Source: Bacillota bacterium | Lineage (GTDB): Bacteria; Bacillota; Sulfobacillia; JAJYWN01; JAJZPE01 | Direction: 5' to 3' | DNA length: 64,000 nucleotides | Assembly: GCA_021787335.1 (NCBI GenBank) | Contig: JAJYMC010000019.1 | Span: 6,894 to 70,893 of the forward strand | Shown: positions 39,420-48,944 of the stretch, piece after piece | How positions within the stretch are numbered: the stretch's first letter is position 1 | How the letters are laid out: each line of letters opens with the position of its first letter | Notes under the pieces: model-generated | Database searches by the model: none | What the model saw: only the letters and a program-made list of their open reading frames with translations | What the model was told of the DNA's origin: nothing | Position numbers and translations under genes: made by a program

Positions 39420-39448
39420 ATGATAGCACCCGTCGGATGAGCTGTCAA
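39420..39448 (-). promoter_or_regulatory. Sigma-A promoter of the csoR-like/trxB/trxA operon
   Basis: Minus strand TTGACA (39443-39448) and TATCAT (39420-39425) are 17 bp apart. Confidence 0.75.
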
Positions 39449-39638
39449 GACCGCCAGGAACTGGCATTTTTCATCGTGGTGGCTCGTCCGCGGCGCCGTC
39501 GCAGGATGACGAAAACGCCCGCGGGCCTAGCTTGTCCGGCCCCGGGGCGCGTATTCCGGCGGCCCCGGCGGCGAACCAGCGTGCCATCGTGAAGCGGGCC
39601 CGCGTCGCACCGGCATCGCGTCGGCTTCAGCGCCCGCT

Positions 39639-40400
39639 TCAATGGGCCTTTGACCGGGCGCGCCGGATGGCCGCTTCGTGCGCGCGCCGCTCGACCGTGT
39701 CATCGAGCGGCCGCAGTTCGGCCACCCCGTGCCGACGCACCAGGGCTCGGCGCAGTAGGAAGTCGGTCACGTCCGGGTTCTTCGGCAGGAGCGAGCCGTG
39801 CAGGTAGGTCCCGAGGGTGTTGCGGTAGAGGACCCCTTCCCCGCCGTCCTCGCCGTTGTTGCCATACCCGTTGATCACCCGCCCGAAGGGCCGCAACCCC
39901 CCGCCCAGGTAGGTCTTCCCCGAGTGGTTCTCGAAGCCGACGACGGTCCGCGGCCCTGGCCCTTCGATGACGTCGGTCTCGATGACGACGTTGCCGATGA
40001 GCCGCTTCTTCCCGGCCACGGTCCAGACGTCGACGACACCGATGCCCGGCAACTGCTCCCCGTCGCCGGTCTGGTAGTAGCGCCCGAGGAGCTGGTAGCC
40101 GCCGCAGATGGCGAGGAGGACGACGCCGTCCTCGACCGCCTCGGCCAACGACGACCCCTTGACCTTCTGGAAGTCGAGGCAGATCAGCTGCTGCTCACGG
40201 TCCTGCCCGCCGCCGATGAAGATGACGTCATAGAGCCGGAAGTCCGGCTTGGCCTCCAGAGAGACCTCGTCGACCACCGGCCGCAGGCCGTACCATTCCG
40301 CCCGGCGCTTGAGGGCGATGACGTTGCCCCGGTCGCCGTACAGGTTCATCAGGTCGGGATAGAGGTGGCAGATCTTTATCTCCGGGCCGATGCCGATCAC
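39639..40400 (-). CDS. gatD: Lipid II isoglutaminyl synthase, glutaminase subunit GatD
   Basis: 253 residues of the CobB/CobQ-like class I amidotransferase type: ICHLYPDLMNLYGDRGN, GGGQDREQ, the nucleophile in LAICGGYQLLG, and the catalytic His in TYLHGSLLPKNP. GatD supplies ammonia to MurT, encoded 29 bp upstream, to amidate the D-Glu of lipid II. This pair is a Gram-positive hallmark. The last 25 residues are basic and variable. Confidence 0.93.
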   Translation of the reverse strand: MIGIGPEIKICHLYPDLMNLYGDRGNVIALKRRAEWYGLRPVVDEVSLEAKPDFRLYDVIFIGGGQDREQQLICLDFQKVKGSSLAEAVEDGVVLLAICGGYQLLGRYYQTGDGEQLPGIGVVDVWTVAGKKRLIGNVVIETDVIEGPGPRTVVGFENHSGKTYLGGGLRPFGRVINGYGNNGEDGGEGVLYRNTLGTYLHGSLLPKNPDVTDFLLRRALVRRHGVAELRPLDDTVERRAHEAAIRRARSKAH

Positions 40401-40429
40401 CCCGCAGGCCGGCCGGAGCCGGTCGGTAG

Positions 40430-41824
40430 TCAGGCTTGCCAGAACGGCCTGGCATGGCCCAGGTGGGCGACCACCCGGCGGACCTCGAGCATGGCCGTGT
40501 AGGTCGGCAGGATGTAGAGGGTCTGGCCGGAGGCGGTCTCCCTGAGGGCCCGGGCGAGCCCGGCGGTGAGGTCGTCTTCAACCGTGATTTTATTCGTCTC
40601 GACCCCGCCGTATTTTAGCCGAACGGCCATATCTTCCGCGCGGGTCCCGGAAGTGACGATGAAATCGATGCCGTCGCCGGCGGCGGCCAGCCGTTCGAAG
40701 TCCACGTCCCAGAGCCAGGAGATGTCCTTGCCGTCCGCATCGTTGTCGTTGATGGCGATGACCAGCCGGATGGGGTCCGGGTCGCCGAGGATGGTCCGGA
40801 CGACCTCGTTGAACCCAGCCGGGTTCTTCACCAGGGCGATGAGGATGCGGCGGCCCGAGATGCTGATGGGCTCCATCCGCCCGAAGGAGCTGGTGACCTG
40901 GGCGAGACCGGCGGCGATGGCCTCCGGCTCGACCGCCGCGGCCAGGCCGGCAGCCGTCGCCGCGAGGACGTTATAGGCGTTGTAGAGCCCCGGCAGGGCG
41001 GCGCGGACGGTGAAGGCGCCGCGCGGCGAACGGACGGCCAGCTCCAGGCCGCGAGCGTCGACGAAATCGACCCGGGTGGCGGCGACGTCGACCTGGGGCC
41101 GTTCCTGGCCGCACTTCGGGCAACGGTAATGGCCCAGATGGGCGTAGAAGTAACGGCTGTATTCATAGGGTTCGCCGCATCCCAGGCAGTGCTTGGCCTC
41201 GCGGGACTGGGCCATCTCCCTGACCCCGTGGCGGCCGTCCTCGAGTCCGTAGTAGGTCGCCGGCAGGCTGACCGACCGGCCGATGCCGGCCACCAGCGGG
41301 TCGTCCGCGTTGAGGAGCAGCCCGGCGTCGGGCCCCAGCCGGGCCGCGCCGCTCCGGACGAGCTCGACGGTGTGGGCCAGTTCGCCGAACCGGTCGAGCT
41401 GGTCGCGGAAGAAGTTGGTCACCAACATCACCCGCACGGGCAGCTCGCCGACGGCCCGCGGGACGGTCGCCTCGTCGCACTCGACCAGGCCGATGTCCGC
41501 CCGCAGACGGCCGCGCCAATCGGTCCCGGCGATGAAGGCGGCGGTCACCCCGGTGATGAGGTTGGCCCCCGAGCGGTTATGGACGACCCGCAGCCCGGCC
41601 GCGCCGAGGACGGCGGCGATCATCCGGGCCGTCGTCGTCTTCCCGTTGGTCCCGGTGACGAGGATGACGCCGCGGGGCAGTTGGACGCCGAGCGTTAGCA
41701 GGATGCCCGGGGCGACGCGCCGGGCCAGGGTCCCCGGGAACGTCGACCCCCCGCGTCCGAAGACGCGGCTCACCCGGACGGCGAGCTTGGCTATCCAGAT
41801 GGCGAGGAGCTTCCTCAGTCCCAT
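40430..41824 (-). CDS. murT: Lipid II isoglutaminyl synthase, Mur ligase subunit MurT
   Basis: 464 residues from ATG at 41824; the upstream in-frame extension is Pro/Ser-rich and unlike MurT. ATP loop VTGTNGKTTTARM, TNFFRDQLDRFGE, and the zinc ribbon characteristic of MurT (CLGCGEPYEYS ... YRCPKCGQ). The C-terminal DUF1727 region is present (INDNDADGKDISWLWDVDFE). It amidates lipid II with GatD. The polysaccharide deacetylase gene 43 bp upstream suggests a cell-wall operon. Confidence 0.93.
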   Translation of the reverse strand: MGLRKLLAIWIAKLAVRVSRVFGRGGSTFPGTLARRVAPGILLTLGVQLPRGVILVTGTNGKTTTARMIAAVLGAAGLRVVHNRSGANLITGVTAAFIAGTDWRGRLRADIGLVECDEATVPRAVGELPVRVMLVTNFFRDQLDRFGELAHTVELVRSGAARLGPDAGLLLNADDPLVAGIGRSVSLPATYYGLEDGRHGVREMAQSREAKHCLGCGEPYEYSRYFYAHLGHYRCPKCGQERPQVDVAATRVDFVDARGLELAVRSPRGAFTVRAALPGLYNAYNVLAATAAGLAAAVEPEAIAAGLAQVTSSFGRMEPISISGRRILIALVKNPAGFNEVVRTILGDPDPIRLVIAINDNDADGKDISWLWDVDFERLAAAGDGIDFIVTSGTRAEDMAVRLKYGGVETNKITVEDDLTAGLARALRETASGQTLYILPTYTAMLEVRRVVAHLGHARPFWQA

Positions 41825-41867
41825 GCTCGGTGGTTCACCGCCGGGCGGCGCCCCTCCCATCCGCCGT

Positions 41868-43811
41868 TCACCTGGGCTGGAGGGTGCCGAACTCGAACCC
41901 TTCTTCGCGGAGGCCCCTGATGATGGCCGGCAGGGCCTCGGCCGTGGACTCATGCCCCGGCCCGTCGTGCATCAGGACGACCGGGGCACGCCGGCCCCTG
42001 ACCCCAGCCAGGACGTTGGCGGCGATGACCTCGGGGCCCGGGCGGGACGGGTCGGTGTCGGCCGCCGTGACGTCCCAGTCGTAGACGGCGTAGCTGTTCT
42101 CCGCCAACAACGCGTAGTATTCCCTGGTGAAGTGCCCCTTCGAACCGCCGGGTGCGCGGGTGACCGCCGGGCGGACGCCGGTCGCGTCGAAGATGGCCTG
42201 GCCGGCCTGCTCCAACGAGGTCAGGAAGGCCTCCGGCGACCGGTAGACGGTCGCCATGTCGTGGTCGTAGGTATGGTTGCCGATGACGTGGCCGTCCTTG
42301 ACCGTCAGGCGCAGGGTATCGGCGTAGGCGTGAACGCGGTTGCCGATGACGAAGAAGGTGGCCTGGACGCCCTCGTCGCGGAGGACCTGAAGGACCTGGC
42401 GGGTGACGGCGCTGGGGCCGTCGTCGAAGGTGAGATAGACGACGCGGCGATCCTCGGTCGCCGGGGGCAGCGTGGCCGGGCCCCCCGGCTTGACCTCGCC
42501 GGCGGCGACGAAGGACGGCGCCATGGCCGGGAGGGCCGGCGTCGCTCCGCCCTCGGGCTCGGCCGCGGACGCCAGCAAGGCCGCGGCCTCGCGGCCGATG
42601 AAGTCGGGACGCCCATCCTGATCGGCGTCGGCCAGAAGGGTTGGCAGAAGCGCCGACCAGGGGAGCGGGGTGGCCGGACCGGCCTCAGACCCCGGCCCGT
42701 AGAAATGATCGAAGACATCATCAAGATTGCGGGCGACGGCCGCAATGACCGTCTGGCGGAGCCAGAACGGGTCGAGCCGGGCCCCGGCCCCATAGGCGCT
42801 GAGGTAGCGGAGGACCTCATCGAACCCGACCCGCCCGTCGGTCCTCTCTCTCATCGCCTCGTTGATGGCGAGGGCCAGTGCTTCGCCGCGCGCGGCCGAG
42901 ACGGACAGGTCGGCGGCCAGTTCCTCAAGATAAGCCTCGGGCTCCGCCGAGGTGGCGGCCAGGCTCAGCAGGGCCGTGCCCCGGAGCCATCCCTCCTGGT
43001 CCTCGCCGAGGTCCCAGTCCAGGGCGGCCCCCCAGAACTGGGCGGCCAGGTCGATCGGGCCTGGCGCGATCCCTTCGGTCCCCGCGGCGTCCTGGTCGAC
43101 ATCGTCCCCTGGGGCGGCCACCAGGATCAGCCGGTCGCGGCCGAAGAGCCCGTATTCACGGGCCAATCGGGCCACCTCAGCCAGACCGGCGGGGGGCTTG
43201 GTCCCGGCCGAGTAGGCGTCGACCCGGCCGCCGGCCACGGCCAGCCGCCACCGCAACAGGGGCGCGCCCGGCCCGCGGACCAAAAAGCCTTGTCCGGCCA
43301 AGGGGCTCCCGACCACGTAGGCCGCCGGCCTCCCCGCGGCCGTCAGCCCGCCCGGCCGGAAGACCCCCTGCGGGCTCGGCGAGATCGCCGACAGCGGCGT
43401 CCATGACCACGGCCCGACCGTCCGCCAGAGCGGACAGACTTCGGTGGTGACCACGGCCTTCTCAGCACCGAGATGACAGACCAGGGCGGCCGGCTCCCCG
43501 TCGGGGCCGGCGTCAAAAGACGACTGGACCGAGCCGGGCGACACCCTCAGGTCCTGGAACGACCGCGGCAGGTTGAGCCGGAGCTCGGCCCCGGCCGGCC
43601 CGCGCACGGTAGCCGTCACCCGCACGCGGTCATCGGCCAGGGTGACATAGGCGAAATCCACGGACGGGACGGCCGGCGACCCGGTCGAACCGCCCGCGGC
43701 CGAAGCGGTCCGGACCAACGGCGAAAAAGGCAGCCCGGCGGTGGCTGCCACGACGATCATCAGGACGACCAGGGCGCGGCTCGTCAGGCCCTGCCCCTTC
43801 CCACGTCTCAC
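41868..43811 (-). CDS. Secreted polysaccharide deacetylase (CE4) with long N-terminal region
   Basis: 647 residues. GTG at 43811 is chosen so that a basic stretch and signal peptide begin the protein (SRALVVLMIVVAATAG ... ASAA); longer starts up to 44000 exist. About 430 residues without recognisable domain precede the CE4 catalytic domain: VYLTFDDGPS (Asp pair), GNHTYDH (metal His), TRAPGGSKGHF and VVLMHDGPGH. CE4 enzymes remove N-acetyl groups from peptidoglycan or other glycans. A calcium-binding-like DADQDGRPD lies just before. It is the first gene before murT-gatD. Confidence 0.85.
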   Translation of the reverse strand: MRRGKGQGLTSRALVVLMIVVAATAGLPFSPLVRTASAAGGSTGSPAVPSVDFAYVTLADDRVRVTATVRGPAGAELRLNLPRSFQDLRVSPGSVQSSFDAGPDGEPAALVCHLGAEKAVVTTEVCPLWRTVGPWSWTPLSAISPSPQGVFRPGGLTAAGRPAAYVVGSPLAGQGFLVRGPGAPLLRWRLAVAGGRVDAYSAGTKPPAGLAEVARLAREYGLFGRDRLILVAAPGDDVDQDAAGTEGIAPGPIDLAAQFWGAALDWDLGEDQEGWLRGTALLSLAATSAEPEAYLEELAADLSVSAARGEALALAINEAMRERTDGRVGFDEVLRYLSAYGAGARLDPFWLRQTVIAAVARNLDDVFDHFYGPGSEAGPATPLPWSALLPTLLADADQDGRPDFIGREAAALLASAAEPEGGATPALPAMAPSFVAAGEVKPGGPATLPPATEDRRVVYLTFDDGPSAVTRQVLQVLRDEGVQATFFVIGNRVHAYADTLRLTVKDGHVIGNHTYDHDMATVYRSPEAFLTSLEQAGQAIFDATGVRPAVTRAPGGSKGHFTREYYALLAENSYAVYDWDVTAADTDPSRPGPEVIAANVLAGVRGRRAPVVLMHDGPGHESTAEALPAIIRGLREEGFEFGTLQPR

Positions 43812-44036
43812 TCTCCCCAACCCGCCTACCCCATTTCCGACAAATCCTGGTCTTTGGCGGTTAAAGGGTATGCGAGGCTGGGCTTGATTATGCTCCCGCG
43901 GGGCTGGGCTCAGGCGGGCCTGGCCGCGTCGGTCAGGGCTTTTTGGTTGACCAGAATTATGACCAAGAGCCAAGGTTGGCCGAAAGTTTTCCCTCGTCAT
44001 CCATTTCTATCCGGCAGGGAAAGGGCGTAGTTTGTA

Positions 44037-44060
44037 GTACCTTAAGATTCAGAAAGGTAC
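44037..44060. promoter_or_regulatory. Inverted repeat (possible operator) upstream of the first acyl-CoA ligase
   Basis: GTACCTT-N10-AAGGTAC, 7-bp perfect arms, ends 28 bp before the ATG. It may be a regulator site; the regulator is not identified. Confidence 0.4.
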
Positions 44061-44088
44061 TAATCTTTAGGGGAGGCGAAGGGGTTCT

Positions 44089-45786
44089 ATGGGTGAAAGA
44101 ATCTGGCTCAAGAGCTATGAACCTGAGGTCCGCCCGGCTCTCGACTACCCCGAAGTCCCGATCTACCAATTCGTTTACGACTCGGCCGCGAAACGGCCCA
44201 ATGGCGATGCCATCATCTTCTTCCACCGCAAGTTCTCTTATAGCTGGCTCAAGAACCAGATCGACCGGTTCGCGACGGCCCTCGCCGCCATGGGGGTCAA
44301 GAAGGGCGACCGGGTGGCCCTGATGCTCCCCAACTGCCCGCAGATCGTCATCGGTTACTACGGCGCCCTCCGCCTCGGGGCCGTCGTCGTCCTGACCAAC
44401 CCGATGTACGTCGAGCGCGAGCTGGAGTACCAGATGAACGACTCCGGCGCCCAGACCATCGTCACCCTGGACCACTTCTGGCCCCGCATCGCCAAGGTCA
44501 AGGACAAGACCCCGCTGAAGAACATCATCATCACCGGCATGGCCGACTACCTGCCCTTCCCCCTGAGTACCCTCTATCCCATCAAGGCGAAGCGCGACAA
44601 GCTCGTCGTCGGCGTCCAGCCGGGGAGCGGCGCCATCGCCTTCAAGCAGATGCTGGCGACGACCGGCGCGACGCCGCCCGCCGTGACCCACGACTGGGCC
44701 AACGACGTGGCCGTCCTGCAGTACACCGGGGGCACGACCGGCCTCTCCAAGGGGGCCATGCTGACCCACAAGAACCTCGTCTCCAACGTCACCCAGTGCC
44801 GGGCCGTGTTCCACAAGACGCGCTGGGGCGAGGAGGTCATGCTCGGCGCGATCCCGCTCTTCCACTCCTACGGCATGACCACGGTCATGAACATGGGCAC
44901 CGCCCTGGCTTCGGCGATGGTCCTCCTGCCTCGGTTCGTGGTCAAGGACGTCCTGGAGAACATCCAGCGGCACAAGGCGACCGTCTTCTGCGGCGCCCCG
45001 ACGATGTATGTGGCCTGCAACAACTACCCGGAGATCAAGAAGTACAACCTGAAGTCAATCGAGTCGTGCGTCAGCGGCTCGGCCGCCCTGATGGCCGAGA
45101 CGCAGACCAGGTTCCAGGAGATCACCGGGGGCAAGCTGGTCGAGGGGTACGGCCTCTCGGAGACCTCGCCGGTCACCCACACCAACCCCATCTGGGGCAG
45201 GTGCAAGATCGGCTCCATCGGCCTGCCGGTGCCGGACACCGACTCCAAGATCGTCGACCTCGAGACCGGCGAGAAGGATCTGCCGCCCGGTGAGGTCGGT
45301 GAGCTCATCATCAAGGGGCCGCAGGTGATGAAGGGCTACTGGAACAAGCCCGAGGAGACGGCCAAGAGCCTGCGCGACGGCTGGCTCTACACCGGCGACA
45401 TCGCCAAGATGGACGAGGAAGGCTACTTCTACATCGTCGACCGCAAGAAGGACATGATCATCGCCGGCGGCTTCAACATCTACCCGCGGGACGTCGAAGA
45501 GGTCCTCTTCGAGCACCCGAAGGTCATGGAAGCGGCCGTGGCCGGCATTCCCGACCCGTATCGCGGCGAGACGGTCAAGGCTTACGTGGTCCTCAAGCCG
45601 GGCGAGACGGCCACCGAGGAGGAGATCATCGCCTTCTGCCGCGAACGGATGGCCGCCTTCAAGGCCCCGCGGATGGTCGAGTTCCGCGCCGCTCTGCCCA
45701 AGACCATGGTCGGCAAGGTCCTGCGCCGCGTCCTGATCGAGGAGGAGAAGGCCAAGCTGGCCAAGGAGGGCGAGGGCATCGCCTGA
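44089..45786 (+). CDS. Long-chain fatty-acid-CoA ligase (first of a tandem pair)
   Basis: 565 residues of the AMP-forming ANL family. P-loop YTGGTTGLSKGAMLTH near residue 210, YGLSETSP near 360, and the C-terminal hinge and catalytic region DGWLYTGDIAKMDEEGY, DRKKDMIIAGGFNIYPRDVE and PKTMVGKVLRR (catalytic Lys). It makes acyl-CoA from fatty acid, ATP and CoA. ATG behind GGGGAGGCG. It is the same length as, and very close to, the next gene, so the pair is a recent tandem duplication. A terminator follows. Confidence 0.92.
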   Translation: MGERIWLKSYEPEVRPALDYPEVPIYQFVYDSAAKRPNGDAIIFFHRKFSYSWLKNQIDRFATALAAMGVKKGDRVALMLPNCPQIVIGYYGALRLGAVVVLTNPMYVERELEYQMNDSGAQTIVTLDHFWPRIAKVKDKTPLKNIIITGMADYLPFPLSTLYPIKAKRDKLVVGVQPGSGAIAFKQMLATTGATPPAVTHDWANDVAVLQYTGGTTGLSKGAMLTHKNLVSNVTQCRAVFHKTRWGEEVMLGAIPLFHSYGMTTVMNMGTALASAMVLLPRFVVKDVLENIQRHKATVFCGAPTMYVACNNYPEIKKYNLKSIESCVSGSAALMAETQTRFQEITGGKLVEGYGLSETSPVTHTNPIWGRCKIGSIGLPVPDTDSKIVDLETGEKDLPPGEVGELIIKGPQVMKGYWNKPEETAKSLRDGWLYTGDIAKMDEEGYFYIVDRKKDMIIAGGFNIYPRDVEEVLFEHPKVMEAAVAGIPDPYRGETVKAYVVLKPGETATEEEIIAFCRERMAAFKAPRMVEFRAALPKTMVGKVLRRVLIEEEKAKLAKEGEGIA

Positions 45787-45839
45787 CCCTCCGAGACGCC
45801 TGACCCGCCTCGTAAGTCCAGCGCCTGTCATGACAAGTG

Positions 45840-45877
45840 AGCCCCGCCCCGGCCTTCGCTGCCGGAGCGGGGCTTTT
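45840..45877 (+). terminator. Terminator of the first acyl-CoA ligase gene
   Basis: AGCCCCGC and GCGGGGCT form the stem around an inner CCGG...CCGG loop, followed by TTTTCATT. Confidence 0.75.
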
Positions 45878-45909
45878 CATTCTCGGGGTCAGATATCGGC
45901 GGACATCGT

Positions 45910-45980
45910 GGGCCCCGGCGGTTTTCCGGTCGGCGGGCCCCGGCGGTTTTCCGGTCGGCGGGCCCCGGCGGTTTTTCGCT
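45910..45980 (+). repeat. Three tandem 25-bp GC-rich repeats
   Basis: Units start at 45910, 45935 and 45960 with GGGCCCCGGCGGTTTTCCGG; the first two are identical, and the third diverges after GGTTTT. They lie between the two acyl-CoA ligase genes, after the terminator and before the next promoter region. Confidence 0.8.
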
Positions 45981-46069
45981 CAGGCCGCCGGCCTTCTGCA
46001 GGAATCCGAACCGCAAAAGGCGTAATCGAATATTTGGAATGGTGTGTAAGTTCATGGGAGGGGTGGCGA

Positions 46070-47767
46070 ATGGAAGAACGCGTGTGGCACAAGAACTATG
46101 AACCCGAAGTGCCCCGTTCCCTCGACTATCCCCAGGTCCCTGTCTACCAGTTCCTCTATGAGGCGGCGTCCAGGAAACCGGACGGGCAGGCCATCATCTT
46201 CTTCGGCCGCAAGTTCACCTTCGCCTGGCTCAAGGAGCAGGTGGAGCGCTTCGCGACGGCCCTCGCCGCGATGGGGGTCAAGGAGGGCGACCGGGTCGCT
46301 CTGATGCTCCCCAACTGCCCGCAGATCGTCATCGGGTACTACGGCGCCCTCCGGGCCGGGGCAGTGGTCGTCCTGACCAACCCGATGTACGTGGAACGCG
46401 AGATCGAGCATCAGATGAACGACTCGGGGACCGAGACCATCGTCGCCCTGGACCACCTCTGGCCGCGGATCGCCAAGGTCAAGGACAAGACGCCCCTCAA
46501 GAACGTCATCCTGACCGGGATGGCCGACTACATGCCCTTCCCGCTCAGCTTCCTCTACCCCATGAAGGCCAAGCGCGACAAGCTCACCGTCGGCATCCCG
46601 CCGGGGAGCGGCGCCGTCTCTTTCAAGAACCTTCTGGCCACGACCGGCGCGACGCCGCCCGCCGTGACCCACGACCTGGCCGACGACCCGGCGGTCTTCC
46701 AGTACACCGGCGGGACCACCGGCCTCTCCAAGGGGGCCGTCCTGACCCACCGGAACCTGGTCGCCAACGCCCTGCAGAACAGGGCCTGGGTTCACCAGGC
46801 GCGCTGGGGCGAAGAGGTCGTCCTGGGGGTCCTGCCGCTCTTCCACTCCTACGGGATGACCTGCGTCATGAACATCGCCGTCGTCCTGGCTTCGCCGATG
46901 ATCCTCCTGCCGCGCTTCGTCGTCCCCGATCTCCTGAAGGCCATCTCCAAATACAAGGTCAGGCTGTTCCCCGGGACGCCGACGATGTATGTGGCCATCA
47001 ACAACTACCCCGACCTCAAGAAGTACGACCTGAGCTCGATCGAGGCCTGCAACAGCGGGGCGGCGCCGCTCATGGCCGAGACCCAGACCAGGTTCCAGGA
47101 GATCACCGGCGGCAGACTGGTCGAGGGCTACGGCCTCTCGGAGACCTCGCCGACCACGCACGCCAACCCGATGTGGGGGAAGAGCAAGATCGGTTCGATC
47201 GGCGTGCCTTACCCCGATACGGAGGCCAAGATCGTCGACCTCGAGACCGGCGAGAAAGAGCTGCCGCCCGGCGAGGTCGGTGAGCTCATCATCAGGGGCC
47301 CGCAGGTGATGAAGGGCTACTGGAACAAGCCCGAGGAGACGGCCAGGACGCTGCGCGACGGTTGGCTCTACACGGGCGACATCGCCAGGATGGACGAGGA
47401 GGGTTACTTCTACATCGTCGACCGGAAGAAGGACCTGATCATCGCCGGCGGCTTCAACATCTACCCACGTGACGTCGAAGAGGTCCTCTTCGAGCACCCG
47501 AAGGTCCTCGAGGCGGCCGTGGCCGGCATCCCCGACCCCTACCGCGGCGAGACGGTCAAGGCTTATGTGGTCCTGAAGCCGGGCGAGACGGCGACCGAGG
47601 AGGATATCATCGCCTTCTGCCGCGAGCGGATGGCGGCCTTCAAGGCCCCGCGGATGGTCGAGTTCCGGGCCTCCCTGCCGAAGACGATGGTCGGCAAGGT
47701 CCTCCGCCGAGTTTTGGTCGAAGAGGAGCAGGCCAAGCTGGCCAAGGAAGGCGAAGGAATCGCCTGA
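46070..47767 (+). CDS. Long-chain fatty-acid-CoA ligase (second of a tandem pair)
   Basis: 565 residues. ATG at 46070 follows GGGAGGGG and aligns with the start of the first copy; the upstream open frame is the repeat region and not coding. The same ANL motifs are present (YTGGTTGLSKGAVLTH, YGLSETSPTTHANP, DRKKDLIIAGGFNIYPRD, PKTMVGKVLRR). Differences cluster in residues 60-340, the substrate-binding part, which could mean different acyl-chain preference. A strong terminator follows at 47798. Confidence 0.92.
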   Translation: MEERVWHKNYEPEVPRSLDYPQVPVYQFLYEAASRKPDGQAIIFFGRKFTFAWLKEQVERFATALAAMGVKEGDRVALMLPNCPQIVIGYYGALRAGAVVVLTNPMYVEREIEHQMNDSGTETIVALDHLWPRIAKVKDKTPLKNVILTGMADYMPFPLSFLYPMKAKRDKLTVGIPPGSGAVSFKNLLATTGATPPAVTHDLADDPAVFQYTGGTTGLSKGAVLTHRNLVANALQNRAWVHQARWGEEVVLGVLPLFHSYGMTCVMNIAVVLASPMILLPRFVVPDLLKAISKYKVRLFPGTPTMYVAINNYPDLKKYDLSSIEACNSGAAPLMAETQTRFQEITGGRLVEGYGLSETSPTTHANPMWGKSKIGSIGVPYPDTEAKIVDLETGEKELPPGEVGELIIRGPQVMKGYWNKPEETARTLRDGWLYTGDIARMDEEGYFYIVDRKKDLIIAGGFNIYPRDVEEVLFEHPKVLEAAVAGIPDPYRGETVKAYVVLKPGETATEEDIIAFCRERMAAFKAPRMVEFRASLPKTMVGKVLRRVLVEEEQAKLAKEGEGIA

Positions 47768-47797
47768 GCAGGCAGTATAGCAGCGGTTCAGCTAGAG

Positions 47798-47840
47798 AAA
47801 GGGCCCTGGGGTCCCGTCTGAGACCCCAGCGGCCCTTCCA
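47798..47840 (+). terminator. Terminator of the second acyl-CoA ligase gene
   Basis: AAGGGCC-CTGGGGTC pairs with GACCCCAG-C-GGCCCTT; the tail is only moderately T-rich (CCATTAATCC). Confidence 0.65.
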
Positions 47841-48009
47841 TTAATCCTGTCGGAATTGTGACGGTGTTTGGAAGGAATCTGTCCGCCGAAGGCGAAATTG
47901 CCCGATAAAACTGTGACTTGACAGCGTTAAGAGGTGACGGCCTCGGAGGCAAAGGGGATCGGTGGTTCGCCGTACGATGTTCCTCATATCAGAGAAAGGT
48001 CGTGAACTC

Positions 48010-48804
48010 ATGTTGCGTGATCGTCGGATACTTCGAATTTTCGCCCTGGTCACCGCGGTGTTCATGGTGACGATCCTGGCTGCCGGTTGCGGCGGCGGCA
48101 AGAAGGACCTGCTCAGCCAGATCAAGAAGGCAGGCGTCATGACGTTTGCCACCGATGGCGCCTATCCTCCGATGGAGTTCCAGGACCCCAAGAACCCCGG
48201 CCAGCTGATCGGCTTTGACATCGACCTTGGCAAGGCCATCGCCAAGAAGATCGGCGTCAAGTATGAGACCAAGGTCGTCGACTGGGACGGCATCATCCCT
48301 GGCCTCGCGGCTTACAAGTATAACGTGATCATGAGTTCGATGAACATCACCGATGAGCGTTCCAAGACCGTCGACTTCGTCCACTACTTCGACATGGGCC
48401 AGCTGATCGTGGTCAAGAAGGGTAACCCCAAGAAGATTACCAAGCTGGACGACCTGCAGGGCAAGACGATCGCCGTCCAGATCAGCACGACCAACGAGGA
48501 CGTGGCCCGCAAGATCAAGGGCGCCAAGGTCACCACCTTCCAGACCTTCCCCGACGCCCTGCTGGAAGTGGGCAACGGCCGGGCCGACGCGACCATCCTC
48601 GATGAGCCGGTCGCCCGCTACTACGCCAAGATCGACGGCGACAAGTACGAGATCACCGGCGCCGCCTTCGAGCAGGCCCCGGTCGGCATCGCCGTCCCGA
48701 AGAACGAGACAAAGCTGTTCGACGCGATCACCAAGGCCCTGGCCGAACTCAAGGCCGACGGGACCTACGACAAGATCTTCGCTGACTGGTTCGGCGGCAA
48801 GTAA
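48010..48804 (+). CDS. Polar amino-acid ABC transporter, substrate-binding lipoprotein
   Basis: 264 residues. The signal peptide ends in the lipobox LAAGC, so the protein is lipid-anchored outside. GVMTFATDGAYPPMEF, GFDIDLGKAIAKKIG, MSSMNITDERSKTVDF and TILDEPVARYY are typical of SBP family 3 (glutamine, arginine, cystine types). ATG at 48010 follows AGAAAGG; the frame is open 16 codons further. Downstream genes encode the permease and ATPase. Confidence 0.92.
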   Translation: MLRDRRILRIFALVTAVFMVTILAAGCGGGKKDLLSQIKKAGVMTFATDGAYPPMEFQDPKNPGQLIGFDIDLGKAIAKKIGVKYETKVVDWDGIIPGLAAYKYNVIMSSMNITDERSKTVDFVHYFDMGQLIVVKKGNPKKITKLDDLQGKTIAVQISTTNEDVARKIKGAKVTTFQTFPDALLEVGNGRADATILDEPVARYYAKIDGDKYEITGAAFEQAPVGIAVPKNETKLFDAITKALAELKADGTYDKIFADWFGGK

Positions 48805-48944
48805 TACGCCCGCGGCATAGCCGACCGCCGGTCAATCTAGCAAGCCGTGCGTCAGCGCCGCGGGTTTGACCCGTGGCGCTGATGTTCGGCCGGTGGTCGC
48901 GGGATCCCCTCGCCTCGCCCACAAACCTACTAAGGGGGGCGGAC

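Noticed and set aside
39590-39640. Terminator after gatD.
   Set aside because: GAAGCGGGC and GCCCGCTTC can pair, but the loop is over 30 nt and no U-run follows.
45910-45980. A CRISPR array.
   Set aside because: The three 25-bp units are directly adjacent without spacers and no cas gene is nearby.
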